Shown: positions 1 through 10,860 of the stretch, piece by piece
How the letters are laid out: every line of letters starts with the position of its first letter
How positions within the stretch are numbered: position 1 is the first letter of the stretch
Source: an uncultured OCS116 cluster bacterium
GTDB lineage: Bacteria; Pseudomonadota; Alphaproteobacteria; Rhizobiales; TMED25
Direction of reading: 5' to 3'
Assembly: GCA_902633855.1 (NCBI GenBank)
Contig: CACPHU010000003.1
Location: 1 to 64,000, forward strand
Length of the DNA stretch: 64,000 nt
Notes under the pieces: model-generated
Told to the model about the DNA's origin: nothing
The model's input: the letters and a program-made list of their open reading frames with translations, nothing else
Databases searched by the model: none
Program-made: the position numbers and the translations under genes

Positions 1-1374
1 AGCAATATCGAGATGAGCCCAAGGAATGTCCTCAACAAAATAATGAATGAATTCTGCTGCAGTGATTGCCCCTGCATATCTTCCACCAATATTTTTTATA
101 TCAGCAACTTTGGAGTTTATCATTTTCATATACTTTTCATCGATCGGCATTCTCCACAAAAGTTCCCCTGTTTTTTTTCCTGAATTTATTAAATTATCTG
201 CTAATTCATCATTATTGCAGAAAAGCCCAGCCATTTCTTGACCGAGCGCAACGAGTATCGCCCCTGTTAAAGTCGCAAGGTCGATTATTGCGGATGGCTT
301 GTAATTCTGAATAGCGTATGTTGCTATATCAGCTAGCACCAGCCGCCCTTCAGCATCTGTGTTCAGAACTTCAATAGTTTTACCTGACATTGATTTTATG
401 ACATCACCAGGCCTCATCGCATTACCGTCAGTCATATTTTCAACAAGCCCTACAATACCAACAACATTAGCATTCGCTTTCCTTTTTGAGAGCGCGCTCA
501 TCAAGCCGATAACACTCGCTGAACCTGCCATATCACCTTTCATTTCATCCATTCCACCCGATGGTTTTATTGAAATACCACCAGAGTCAAATGTTACACC
601 CTTACCAAGAACTACCAATGGCTTTTGACCTTTGTTTGGGAGATATTCAAGAATAACTGTGTATGGCTCATTTCGGCTTCCTTTCGCGACAGCCAAAAGT
701 GCTCCCATCGATAATTGATCCATTTTTTTCTGATTAAGAATTTTAATCTTTAAGTCTGGCCCCGCAAGATCGCCTATTCTTTTCGAATATTCATGCGGCG
801 TTAAAATGTTTGATGGTTCATTAACAAGATCTCGAGTTAAATTCACACCATCGAGTATTGCATTATAATTTTTATGGATATTTTCACTTGTTGTGTGATG
901 GCTTGTTATAAAGAGAACCTTCTGAATAATATTTCCCTTATTTTTTGATTTATATTTTTCAAACTTGTAGCTTTTCAAACCAATCCCAAATGCAAGGCGT
1001 GCAGGTATCGACATCAGCTCAATATTTTTCTTTGTAGTTTCAATTCTGATTGAGAATTGCGTTATCTGAGAGGAACAGATATATTGACAAATTTTACCGC
1101 CTTGATTTATCCATGAATCTTCATCCATACTCGATAAATCTTTTATTTTAAATAATATTATCCGTGAAAACTCATTATTGTGCGGATGAATTAAATCGAC
1201 AATGCTTTGTTCAATTTTATTTATCTTTGATGATTTTCTAAGCTTCTCGTAGAGCTTTTTTATCTCTTTATCATTTTGAGATTTTTCATCTATTAACAAG
1301 CCCTCGTCTTCGCTAAAAAAAGATACAAGAACACCGCTGTTTTCAACACCGATATCTACAAATGAAACTTTCAT
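1..1374 (-). CDS. pepA: Leucyl aminopeptidase (M17 family), runs off the left edge
   Basis: Read from the reverse strand: starts MKVSFVDIGVENSG..; contains M17 motifs VLGKGVTFDSGGISIKPSGGMDEMKGDM and NTDAEGRLVLAD. No stop before base 1, so absent from the ORF track. Confidence 0.95.
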   Translation of the reverse strand, partial: MKVSFVDIGVENSGVLVSFFSEDEGLLIDEKSQNDKEIKKLYEKLRKSSKINKIEQSIVDLIHPHNNEFSRIILFKIKDLSSMDEDSWINQGGKICQYICSSQITQFSIRIETTKKNIELMSIPARLAFGIGLKSYKFEKYKSKNKGNIIQKVLFITSHHTTSENIHKNYNAILDGVNLTRDLVNEPSNILTPHEYSKRIGDLAGPDLKIKILNQKKMDQLSMGALLAVAKGSRNEPYTVILEYLPNKGQKPLVVLGKGVTFDSGGISIKPSGGMDEMKGDMAGSASVIGLMSALSKRKANANVVGIVGLVENMTDGNAMRPGDVIKSMSGKTIEVLNTDAEGRLVLADIATYAIQNYKPSAIIDLATLTGAILVALGQEMAGLFCNNDELADNLINSGKKTGELLWRMPIDEKYMKMINSKVADIKNIGGRYAGAITAAEFIHYFVEDIPWAHLDIA

Positions 1375-1471
1375 GACCCACCTAACTGATACTTTATTAG
1401 TACTATTTATTTAGTATAAATCTTGTTATAAATGTATATATAAACATTATTTATTACAAGCTTATCACTTC

Positions 1472-2596
1472 ATGAGATTAATTAATACATACGTTGCAGT
1501 GAATTTTATCAGAACATTCTTCATTGTTTTATTTGTGATCTCAACACTTGCTTGGCTAACGCAAATAATAGATGACCTCACACTTATCCTAGACAGAGAT
1601 AGGAGTATTGCTGATTTCTTTAGTCTCACTATTTTGTTATATCCATATATTGTCTCAATAATAGCCCCATCCTCAGTTCTAATTGCATCAATTATTGTGA
1701 TAGATAGAATGACACGTGACTCTGAAATGGTAATTTTGAATGCAAGCGGGATTAGCTTGATCCAAAAAATATCCCCCTTTCTAGTGGCTACAATTTTTAT
1801 TACATTGTTAATTTATATACTCAGTATACATGTATCACCAATGGCCATGAAAGATTTTCGTGAAAAGATTAATGAAATTAAATCCGATATAATCAGTAGT
1901 TCATTTAAGAAAAATGAATTCAGCTCACCCGACGGTGACTATACTATCTACGTATCCGATATTTCCAATAATAATGATTTCTTGGGTATCATTATAAAAG
2001 ATATGAAGTCTAGTGACGTAATAATAACCTACACAGCAAAAGTTGCTCGAATTATTGATGTCGAGGACCAGATTATTTTAGAAATGGAAAACGGAAAAAT
2101 ATATAGCGAAAATTTAAATTTATCCGACAAAGAGACAAGTGCCATAGTATTTGAGGAGTACAAAATAAACTTATCCAACATCTTCAAAGCTGTTGATAGT
2201 ACTTATTTTAAGGCATCTGAAAAATCACTGAGGGAGCTATTTAATATTAGTAACATTTCATCGGGTGAAGATGGAGCAAAAAGAGTCGAATATATGAATG
2301 AAGCGCATATGAGAATCTCAAACCCACTTTATGCAATCGCCTTTTTATTTATCTCACTATTTTTTCTACAAAAAGATTTAAACTTTAGATCAATCAAATC
2401 CTCAGATATAATTATCGTTGCGGTATGCTCCTTTCTTGTCAAGCTCTGCGGACTTGTATTATCAAATAAAATAATGGTTTATGAATTATATTTTTTGCAC
2501 TACATAATTCCATTATTTATAATTTGCGTTTATCTGATAAATTTGATTTTGTTTCATGTGAAGGAGGTCAAACACACAAATGCTGCTTTACAATAA
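1472..2596 (+). CDS. lptF: LPS export permease LptF (YjgP/YjgQ family)
   Basis: MRLINTYVAVNFIRTFFIVLF.., six-TM YjgP/YjgQ pattern, followed by a paralogue and lptD. Confidence 0.9.
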   Translation: MRLINTYVAVNFIRTFFIVLFVISTLAWLTQIIDDLTLILDRDRSIADFFSLTILLYPYIVSIIAPSSVLIASIIVIDRMTRDSEMVILNASGISLIQKISPFLVATIFITLLIYILSIHVSPMAMKDFREKINEIKSDIISSSFKKNEFSSPDGDYTIYVSDISNNNDFLGIIIKDMKSSDVIITYTAKVARIIDVEDQIILEMENGKIYSENLNLSDKETSAIVFEEYKINLSNIFKAVDSTYFKASEKSLRELFNISNISSGEDGAKRVEYMNEAHMRISNPLYAIAFLFISLFFLQKDLNFRSIKSSDIIIVAVCSFLVKLCGLVLSNKIMVYELYFLHYIIPLFIICVYLINLILFHVKEVKHTNAALQ

Positions 2597-3665
2597 ATAT
2601 TTTGCAATCCAATATTTAAAATCAATAGTATTGATATTTTTTATTGCTTTAGCGCTAATTTTTCTTATTGATATCTCAGAAATATCTCGTAGGTTAGCTG
2701 ATGTGAGTGATGTGAGTCTCATAAATATAGTCATATTATCCCTATACAAGCTCCCATCAACATTTGAAGAAGTATCTCCGGTTATAATATTATTTGGGAC
2801 TTTACTATTTTTAAATAAGCTGTCGAGACATAGCGAGCTTATAATTTCAAATGCCTCAGGGCTATCTTTCTGGCAAGTTATCACTCCTCCAGCTGTGATA
2901 TCCATCTTATTTGGTTTATTTGTTGTATTCATAATAGATCCATTAGGCATTCAATATAAGGATAACTTTTCATTGCTAGAAAGGGATGTAAAGGGCGAAA
3001 ATAAGTTTATTAATTTAGAAGATGAAAAAGAGTTTTGGTCGTCTCAAAAAAATTCAACAGGTGAACTAATTGTAAATGCTGAGCAGGTTTATTTAAATCA
3101 ATTGACACTAATTGATGCTACATTCCTTCAATTCGATGATAACCAAAATCTATTGGAAAAATATGACAGCACGTATGCAAAATTCGAAGCAAATCAATGG
3201 ATTTTACATAATGTTTGGGCGGATATGGAAGGTAAAAGCCGTGAATATCTTGAAATTTATAAAATAGAGACAAATTCAAATGAATTATTAATGTTTGAGG
3301 ATGCAATAAAAAATAGTAATCAATCAATTTGGACCATTCTTGGGGTTATAAAAAAACTGAATTTAAACAGTATTTCAACGACAAAGCACATTGTTGATCT
3401 AAATTTTTTGATAGCAATGCCAGCCCTAATGCTAGCGCTAGTATTAACAGCTGCTTGCTTTTGCGTTAAATTATTTCGTGTGCAGCACTCAATCTTTATG
3501 GTAATATTAGGTATAATTGTTGGTCTTTTGTTATTTTTTGTGAACCACATTTCATACATTTTATCGGAAAATGAAATATTTAACCCAATATTAGGGGCTT
3601 GGTGGCATATTATAACGGTAATTTTAATTGCAACAAAGGTTTTAATTTCGAGAGAAGATGGTTAA
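2580..3665 (+). CDS. lptG: LPS export permease LptG
   Basis: YjgP/YjgQ paralogue overlapping lptF; followed by lptD. Confidence 0.9.
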   Translation: MLLYNKYFAIQYLKSIVLIFFIALALIFLIDISEISRRLADVSDVSLINIVILSLYKLPSTFEEVSPVIILFGTLLFLNKLSRHSELIISNASGLSFWQVITPPAVISILFGLFVVFIIDPLGIQYKDNFSLLERDVKGENKFINLEDEKEFWSSQKNSTGELIVNAEQVYLNQLTLIDATFLQFDDNQNLLEKYDSTYAKFEANQWILHNVWADMEGKSREYLEIYKIETNSNELLMFEDAIKNSNQSIWTILGVIKKLNLNSISTTKHIVDLNFLIAMPALMLALVLTAACFCVKLFRVQHSIFMVILGIIVGLLLFFVNHISYILSENEIFNPILGAWWHIITVILIATKVLISREDG

Positions 3666-3675
3666 ATAATATATA

Positions 3676-5838
3676 ATGATAATCAATAGGTACATATATC
3701 TGGCTTGTACTATTATGCTTTTATTTGTCTCCCCAAATCTGTGGGCAAATCAGCATGATGTAAATGATCTATATCCTTCAATATATTTTGAGGCTGATAA
3801 TCTGCTTTACGAAAATGATGGTAAAAATATTAAAGCCAGCGGTAATGCAAAATTATTCTACAAATCTTATGTAGTTGAAGCTTCGGAAATCACCTACCTC
3901 CAAGAGATCGATCAGGTAATCGCCACAGGAAATGTAACAATGTCAGATAAAGGTAAGGTGAAAATTACAGCAAATAAAATTACCTTATCGGATGAGTTGA
4001 AGAATGGATTTCTTGAGGGAGCAAATATGATCCTTCAAGATGGCAGCAAAATTAGAGCTGATAAGGCTAATATAAATTCAACCAAATCTAGTACATTTAC
4101 AGGCGCAAGTTACACTTTTTGTGAGAAATGTATCGAGGATGATGACTGTCCATATACTTGGGAATTTCAATCCGAAGAGGTGGTTCACGATGAGTTAAAC
4201 AAAAAAATTATCTTTAAGAATATCAAATTCAATGTGCTTGATAAGACACTCTTGAGCCTGCCGCAGTTTACATACCCCGACTTTACTGTTAAGCGCCAGT
4301 CAGGATTTCTTATTCCCACATATTCATTTTCAAACTTTTATGGCCATGCCATAAAAGTTCCATACATTTATATATTGGATGAAACAAGTGACCTAACTGT
4401 ATCTCCATTTGTCACAACAAAACAAGGACCTCTACTTGACTTTGAATATAGAAAAAAAACAGAAAATGGTGGAGATATCTACATTAATCCAAACTTCATA
4501 TATCAGGCAGACCCTTCTGATGTTGCTCCCGGGGATGAGAAATTGAGGGCAAGCATCCAAACTCATGGAACCATACCCATCAATGATAATTTTAATTGGG
4601 GCTGGGATGCCACCTATGCAACTGACGATACTTACATGAGAAAGTATAGTTTGGATAGTCGCACAAAATATAATTCCAATATATATGTTGAAGGACTAAA
4701 AGGGCAAAATTATCTAAATATAGCAGCTATAAACTACAAAAATTTACTTAATGAAACCGAAACACCTCAAGCAATACTCTTGCCTCGAATAGATCATCAA
4801 TACAAATTTAATCTGCCAAATCTGAAAAATTTAAGCTTTGAAAATAATATTGTAAATGTTCAAAGGGCAAGTGGTGATGAACAGATGAGACTTACGACAG
4901 AGTTGAAATGGGATGAGAGATATATCTCAAATAATGGTGTCATCATTGAACCAAAACTATCACTGAGAGCAGATCATTTGCGAACATTTGATGAATCGGA
5001 AGATCAGTATACTAATTTTTCAAGAGTAATACCAAATCTATCTACATCAATTTCTTGGCCATTCTTTGATAACGCAACATATGGAAAGCAGATTATTGAG
5101 CCAAAGATAGCATTTGGATACGTTGGTGATGAAGAGACATATGCAGACCTTCTTAACGAAGATGCACAAACATTTAATTTCAATAGTCTAAATTTATTTG
5201 AGATGAATAGGAGTTTAGGCTTTGATAGAATTGATGGCGGATCTAAAATATCACTTGGTGTAAATTATAGTCTTCAAGATAATATTGGAGGGCTATTAAG
5301 CGCAAATATTGGTCAATCTTATCACGTCAGTGGGCTAAACTCACTTGCTTCAGATCAATGGTCTGGGACAGACAATTACCACTCAGATATTGTTGGCTCC
5401 ATATCATACAATCTCAATGATGCAGTTATATTAGATTACAAAACTAGATATGACAGATCTTCCAGCGATAACTCTATCAATGAATTTAATCTCGAGATGC
5501 ATGATTTTAACAGCTATAGTTTTGGCATAAACTATACTGATATAGAAGCGGAAGCAAATTGGCTAAATACTGGGCTTAACGCAAATGATCATGTAGCTTT
5601 AAGTGAACTATCTGGTTTCCTTGAATTCGGAATTACACCGGATTGGTCAATAATTTCGAGTGGGACATTTAATTTAGAGTCAGATGATTTCGTTAGTAAC
5701 AAAATTGGACTTAGGTATGACGACGAATGTCTGGCATTTGATATAGGTTACCGAGAGAACTTATTTACAGACCGTGATATTAAAAAAGATAGGTCAATAC
5801 TATTCAATTTCGAATTAAAAACATCATCCGTAGATTAA
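3676..5838 (+). CDS. lptD: LPS-assembly protein LptD
   Basis: Signal peptide, OstA-like N-terminus, beta-barrel C-terminus; lptFG-lptD-surA order. Confidence 0.93.
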   Translation: MIINRYIYLACTIMLLFVSPNLWANQHDVNDLYPSIYFEADNLLYENDGKNIKASGNAKLFYKSYVVEASEITYLQEIDQVIATGNVTMSDKGKVKITANKITLSDELKNGFLEGANMILQDGSKIRADKANINSTKSSTFTGASYTFCEKCIEDDDCPYTWEFQSEEVVHDELNKKIIFKNIKFNVLDKTLLSLPQFTYPDFTVKRQSGFLIPTYSFSNFYGHAIKVPYIYILDETSDLTVSPFVTTKQGPLLDFEYRKKTENGGDIYINPNFIYQADPSDVAPGDEKLRASIQTHGTIPINDNFNWGWDATYATDDTYMRKYSLDSRTKYNSNIYVEGLKGQNYLNIAAINYKNLLNETETPQAILLPRIDHQYKFNLPNLKNLSFENNIVNVQRASGDEQMRLTTELKWDERYISNNGVIIEPKLSLRADHLRTFDESEDQYTNFSRVIPNLSTSISWPFFDNATYGKQIIEPKIAFGYVGDEETYADLLNEDAQTFNFNSLNLFEMNRSLGFDRIDGGSKISLGVNYSLQDNIGGLLSANIGQSYHVSGLNSLASDQWSGTDNYHSDIVGSISYNLNDAVILDYKTRYDRSSSDNSINEFNLEMHDFNSYSFGINYTDIEAEANWLNTGLNANDHVALSELSGFLEFGITPDWSIISSGTFNLESDDFVSNKIGLRYDDECLAFDIGYRENLFTDRDIKKDRSILFNFELKTSSVD

Positions 5839-5858
5839 ACATTAGATGAATCAAATCG

Positions 5859-6755
5859 ATGCAAATGTTAAGAGCCTTTTTTACAATATCATCACTAGTA
5901 GTTTACCTTTTTTGTTTTGCTTCAATTTCAAAATCTGAAATCGTCTCAAGGATAATCTTACTTGTTAACGACATTCCAATTACTCAATCGGATTTTCAAC
6001 AAAGGGCTGTATTTATTCAATCTAATAATCCACAGTTGAGTGTGAGTGCGGTCTCCAGCCAAGCTGTTCAAGAATTGATTGATGAGGCAATAAAAGTAGA
6101 TGCCTCGGAAAGTATGGGAATTACTTACTCCACAGATGAGGTTGCATTAGCGCTCGATAAACAATTAAAAGCTCAGGGAACGAGTCTTGAAAAATACGCC
6201 GAAAAACTACGTGCTGATGGTAGTGATATAAAAACAATTATTAACGCTAGAATTGCTGCTACGTTATGGAATCAGTATATTATTAGAAAATTTCGAAAGT
6301 ATGCTGACATTACTGTAAGCGAAGTTGATAAATATAAGAGAGACTTACTTGAAAAGGAGATCTTTCATATACAAATATTGAAAATACAAAATAAGGATGC
6401 GTCTCCAGAGAAACTATATCTTGCAGAAAATATATCAACAAGTTTTCAAAGCTGCGCAAATAACTTAGCCTTATATAAAGACCACCCTGATATTGAAGTT
6501 GATGATTTTTTTGATATAAGAATTAATGAGTTAGATGAGCCTTTTAAAACCATTCTAAACCACAAAAGCGATCAATTTTTACTTCCTATGCAGGTTATTG
6601 ATAATGAATTAGTAGTGATGATAAATTGCACTCCTAAGAAAATTATCTCTGATTTTGAGGTTCAAAATATTCTCATTTCCAATCAGCTAAAGGCATACTC
6701 CGAAAAAGAGCTACGAAACCTAAGACAGGATAGTGTTATTGAAGATAAAAAATAA
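5859..6755 (+). CDS. surA: SurA-like periplasmic chaperone, short form
   Basis: Signal peptide plus SurA N-terminal pattern (RIILLVNDIPITQSDFQQRA..VQELIDEAIKV); between lptD and pdxA. Confidence 0.8.
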   Translation: MQMLRAFFTISSLVVYLFCFASISKSEIVSRIILLVNDIPITQSDFQQRAVFIQSNNPQLSVSAVSSQAVQELIDEAIKVDASESMGITYSTDEVALALDKQLKAQGTSLEKYAEKLRADGSDIKTIINARIAATLWNQYIIRKFRKYADITVSEVDKYKRDLLEKEIFHIQILKIQNKDASPEKLYLAENISTSFQSCANNLALYKDHPDIEVDDFFDIRINELDEPFKTILNHKSDQFLLPMQVIDNELVVMINCTPKKIISDFEVQNILISNQLKAYSEKELRNLRQDSVIEDKK

Positions 6756-7752
6756 AAAATTACCCATCGCCCTGACAATGGGTGATCCTGCTGGTATTTC
6801 AGCTGAGATTACGGTCAATGCATGGTCATCAAGGTCGGCGACAAAAATACCTCCTTTCATTTTTTTTGGCAGTGAAGAATTACTTCATAGGCGAGCTAAT
6901 TTAATTGATTGCAAAATAAAAACAAAAAAAATTAGGAAAACGGAGATGGATTTAGCTGTAGATATATTTAAGGAGTCTATACCAGTTTTTGATATCCCGA
7001 TTATGAAAGAAACTATTGGTCAATACTCAGAACATAATGATCAAAAAATAATGAAGTCAATTTTAACAGCATACGACTCAATCAAGAGCGGCCTGACATC
7101 GGCTATCGTAACAAACCCAGTCAATAAAAACTCTCTGCTCTATGAGGGTGTTAAATTTAGCGGTCAAACCGAACTCTGCGCCCACCTATGCCAATCCAAG
7201 AATCCAGTTATGCTAATGATGAGTGATGCTCTTAAGATTGTACCGCTTACACGCCATATTCCAATCAGCGAGGTTCCACAATCAATCAACAAATCATTAT
7301 TGATGAATACAGTAAAAGTAATCAGTAATGACTTGAAAAAGTATTTCAATATATCTCAGCCCCAGATCGTCGTAACAGGTCTAAATCCTCATGCAGGAGA
7401 TAATGGATTAATTGGTAATGAAGAAATTAATGTAATTGATCCAGTGATAAAAGAACTTCAGAGAGAAAATATTAATATTCACGGCCCCGCTTCTGCTGAT
7501 AGCCTGTTCAGTAATGGCAATACTGATTGTGATATAGTCATTTGTATGTATCATGACCAAGCACTAATTCCAATTAAAACTATCTCAAATTTCACTGCAA
7601 TAAATATAACACTCGGCATTGACATTATCCGGACATCACCAGATCATGGAACGGCATATCAAATCGCAAAAAGGGCAATTGCAGACCCAACTAGCTTAAT
7701 AAGATCCTTAATAATCGCAGACCAAATGGCAGAAAGAAATGCCAGTAGATAA
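6733..7752 (+). CDS. pdxA: 4-hydroxythreonine-4-phosphate dehydrogenase
   Basis: PIALTMGDPAGISAEI.., SADSLFSNGNTDCDIVICMYHDQALIPIKT, RTSPDHGTAY; GTG start. Confidence 0.95.
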   Translation: MLLKIKNKKLPIALTMGDPAGISAEITVNAWSSRSATKIPPFIFFGSEELLHRRANLIDCKIKTKKIRKTEMDLAVDIFKESIPVFDIPIMKETIGQYSEHNDQKIMKSILTAYDSIKSGLTSAIVTNPVNKNSLLYEGVKFSGQTELCAHLCQSKNPVMLMMSDALKIVPLTRHIPISEVPQSINKSLLMNTVKVISNDLKKYFNISQPQIVVTGLNPHAGDNGLIGNEEINVIDPVIKELQRENINIHGPASADSLFSNGNTDCDIVICMYHDQALIPIKTISNFTAINITLGIDIIRTSPDHGTAYQIAKRAIADPTSLIRSLIIADQMAERNASR

Positions 7753-8581
7753 TAATCACAATAATCAATACAAAAAAAATCTTGAACAACTAGGTATCAG
7801 TCCATCAAAAAAATTAGGTCAGAATTTTATATTTGATAAAAACATCTTAAATAAGATTACCAGTTTGATTAATCCTGATGCTTGTGATTTGGTTATCGAA
7901 ATAGGTCCTGGCCTTGGTGGTTTGTCTGAGGCACTCATAAATAATAACGTAAAAAAAATTTTACTGGTGGAGAAAGATAGACAATTCACGCAATTACTCA
8001 ATGCGCTTAAATCAAAATTTCCAGATCAAATTGATATTATTTTTGAAGATGCAATAAATTTTAATTTCGATATTGAGAATTATAAAAATATTAGTATTGT
8101 TTCCAATCTTCCTTACAATGTTGCAACTAAAATACTAACCACATTGATCAATGCACATTATTCAACAAATAAATTGAAAAACATGATCTTAATGTTTCAG
8201 AAAGAAGTGGCTCAGAGAATTACCGCGGATTACAGTCACAAACACTATGGAAGATTATCAATTATATCCCAATATTTATATCAATGTAATATTGAATTTG
8301 ATCTGAATCCAGCAGTCTTTTATCCGAAACCGAAGGTGGACTCATCAATAGTATCATTCAAAAGCCTTAAGAGGAAATCGGGTCCAGACATAAAAATACT
8401 GGAAAGTATTACAAGGGCAGCTTTTAGCCAAAGAAGAAAAAAAATAAGGACAAGCCTAAAAGGCATAATAAGCGAGGCTGATTTAACCGAAAGACTGAAT
8501 ATTGATGTTGATTTGAGGGCGGAACAATTATCAGTAAATCAATATCTTAAAATATCAGAGTATTTAGAGAAAATAAGCTAG
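7739..8581 (+). CDS. rsmA: 16S rRNA dimethyladenosine transferase RsmA/KsgA
   Basis: KKLGQNFIFDKNIL, VIEIGPGLGGLSEAL, SNLPYNVATKI motifs. Confidence 0.95.
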   Translation: MPVDNNHNNQYKKNLEQLGISPSKKLGQNFIFDKNILNKITSLINPDACDLVIEIGPGLGGLSEALINNNVKKILLVEKDRQFTQLLNALKSKFPDQIDIIFEDAINFNFDIENYKNISIVSNLPYNVATKILTTLINAHYSTNKLKNMILMFQKEVAQRITADYSHKHYGRLSIISQYLYQCNIEFDLNPAVFYPKPKVDSSIVSFKSLKRKSGPDIKILESITRAAFSQRRKKIRTSLKGIISEADLTERLNIDVDLRAEQLSVNQYLKISEYLEKIS

Positions 8582-9246
8582 TCTTTTAATCTGTCTGATA
8601 ACTCTTCAAGCAAATGATCGACATGCTTACTAATGTTAGTAGTGTTTGCCTTAGTTATTTTCATTTTTTCAGAAGTAACTATAGATTTTAATTCTGAATA
8701 TGCCACATCGAGATCATCATTGATAATTACGTAATCATATTCATTCCAGTGCTTTATTTCGTCATATGCCGCATTCAGTCTATTTTTTATTGTATCAATT
8801 GAGTCTTGGTCCCTCTTTATCAATCTGCCCATCAATTCAGTTGCCGTTGGTGGCAGTATGAATACCGAAATGATATTATCCTCATAATTATTTTTTAATT
8901 GAAGTGCGCCTTGCCAGTCAATATCAAAAATCACATCATTTCCAATTTGGATATTTTCAATTACCCGCTCTTTTGGGGTGCCATAATTAAAACCAAAAAC
9001 ATTCGCATGTTCTAAGAGGTTGCCTTCATCAACCATTTTATTAAAAACTTCATCATCTACGAAATAATAGTGTAAGCCATCCTCTTCATTGTCTCTTTTC
9101 TTCCGCGTTGTAACAGATATCGATAATACCGCATTCTTGAGATCTGAAACTAACTTTCTTGTTAAGGTAGTTTTCCCTGCGCCAGAAGGTGATGATATGA
9201 TTATCATAACACCTTTTTGTCTAGCTAAATTTATATTCATAATCAC
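8578..9246 (-). CDS. gmk: Guanylate kinase
   Basis: IISSPSGAGKTTLTRKL P-loop, VTTRKKRDNEEDGLHYYFVD. Confidence 0.95.
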   Translation of the reverse strand: MIMNINLARQKGVMIIISSPSGAGKTTLTRKLVSDLKNAVLSISVTTRKKRDNEEDGLHYYFVDDEVFNKMVDEGNLLEHANVFGFNYGTPKERVIENIQIGNDVIFDIDWQGALQLKNNYEDNIISVFILPPTATELMGRLIKRDQDSIDTIKNRLNAAYDEIKHWNEYDYVIINDDLDVAYSELKSIVTSEKMKITKANTTNISKHVDHLLEELSDRLKD

Positions 9247-9249
9247 TTA

Positions 9250-10506
9250 TTAGACTTTTGTAAAAATCAATGATGCATTCGTCCCACCAAAACCGAATGA
9301 ATTACTCAACGCACTTTTGACCTCGCGTGTGAGTGATTTTTTTGGTACCAGATTTATTTTTGTATCAACGCAAATATTATCAAGGTTTAGAGTTGCTGGT
9401 ATTTTTCCTGTATTAATTGCCATTATTGAAAATATTGCCTCGACTGAACCTGCCGCACCCAACAAATGTCCAATAGAAGACTTTGTTGATGACATATATA
9501 AATTTTTACTGTGTTCTCCAAATAATCTCTCCACAGCCTTTATTTCAATTTCATCCCCAGCTGGTGTGGATGTTCCATGAGCATTTACATAGTCAATATT
9601 ATCGAGAGCGATACCAGAATTATTTAGCGCAGCTGACATTGATCTAAAGCCGCCATCCCCATCTTCTGATGGTGATGTTATATGGAAGGCGTCACCAGAC
9701 AAGCCATATCCCTTGACCTCTGCATAAATTTTTGCGCCTCGTTTTATCGCATGCTCATACTCCTCGAGCACAACTACCCCAGCACCTTCACCCATAACAA
9801 AACCATCTCTATCCTCATCAAAAGGCCTTGATGCCTTTATAGGTTTATCATTAAATGCAGAAGATAGAGCTCTACATGCTGCAAAACCAGCTATGGATAA
9901 CCTACATAAAGGAGACTCAGTTCCACCCGCGACCATAACGTCCGCATCTCCAAATGCTATTAATCTTGATGCATCACCAATGGCATGAGAGCCTGTAGAA
10001 CAGGCTGTAACAACAGAGTGATTTGGTCCTTTAAAGTTATTTCTTATTGATATATGTCCAGACGCAAGGTTGATTAGTCGACCTGGTATAAAGAATGGTG
10101 ATATTCTTCTTGGTCCTTTATCCCTTAAGATAATTGCAGCATCTTCGATCCCCTGCAATCCACCAATACCAGATCCAATTAGTACGCCTGATCTTATTTC
10201 TTTGTCATAGGTATCGGCAACCCAACCTGAGTCTTTAATTGCTTGATCTGAAGCACAAATTGCGTAAGTAATAAACTCATCTACTTTTCTTTGCTCTTTA
10301 GGGTCAAGCCAATCATCAGGATTATAAGATCCAAGATCATCACCTCTTGGTATTTGTGCAGCTATTTTGACAGGTAAATCTTCTGTATCAAAATTCTCAA
10401 TTTTGCCTATGCCAGAATTACCTTTTATGAGATTATCCCATACAAAGTTAACCCCAACCCCAAGAGGAGTTACTAAACCAAGTCCAGTAACAACAACGCG
10501 TCTCAT
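9250..10506 (-). CDS. fabF: Beta-ketoacyl-ACP synthase II
   Basis: MRRVVVTGLGLVTPLGVG.., TACSTGSHAIGDA, NAHGTSTPAGD, SSIGHLLGAAG. Confidence 0.96.
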   Translation of the reverse strand: MRRVVVTGLGLVTPLGVGVNFVWDNLIKGNSGIGKIENFDTEDLPVKIAAQIPRGDDLGSYNPDDWLDPKEQRKVDEFITYAICASDQAIKDSGWVADTYDKEIRSGVLIGSGIGGLQGIEDAAIILRDKGPRRISPFFIPGRLINLASGHISIRNNFKGPNHSVVTACSTGSHAIGDASRLIAFGDADVMVAGGTESPLCRLSIAGFAACRALSSAFNDKPIKASRPFDEDRDGFVMGEGAGVVVLEEYEHAIKRGAKIYAEVKGYGLSGDAFHITSPSEDGDGGFRSMSAALNNSGIALDNIDYVNAHGTSTPAGDEIEIKAVERLFGEHSKNLYMSSTKSSIGHLLGAAGSVEAIFSIMAINTGKIPATLNLDNICVDTKINLVPKKSLTREVKSALSNSFGFGGTNASLIFTKV

Positions 10507-10518
10507 CTTTTTCTGAAT

Positions 10519-10755
10519 TTAGGAGTTTTGCTTCTCAAGAAATGAGATCGCATCACCAACAGTTTGAATAGTTTCAGCAGCATCATCTGGAATTTCTGCA
10601 TTGAATTCCTCCTCAAATGCCATAACTAGCTCAACAGTATCTAAACTGTCAGCACCAAGATCGTCAATAAAGCTGGCTTTTTCTTCTACTTTATCTGCCT
10701 CTACTCCAAGATGCTCGATAACAATTTTTTTTACGCGGTCAGCAACATCACTCAT
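10519..10755 (-). CDS. acpP: Acyl carrier protein
   Basis: [21 protein letters not shown] phosphopantetheine site. Confidence 0.97.
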   Translation of the reverse strand: MSDVADRVKKIVIEHLGVEADKVEEKASFIDDLGADSLDTVELVMAFEEEFNAEIPDDAAETIQTVGDAISFLEKQNS

Positions 10756-10860
10756 TTTTTACCTCTGTAACTATTAAATTATAACTTATATAAGTATTAA
10801 TATATTTATAAATATTTAACTACAATCAAAAAATTTATTTTTGCCATGTAAATATTGGAG

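Noticed and set aside
47-628. Plus-strand ORFs at 47-241, 66-314 and 359-628
   Set aside because: Antisense to the leucyl aminopeptidase gene, which has clear family motifs.
10784-10795. Palindrome ACTTATATAAGT upstream of acpP
   Set aside because: Short and AT-only in an AT-rich promoter spacer. Expected by chance and probably overlaps a -10 element.
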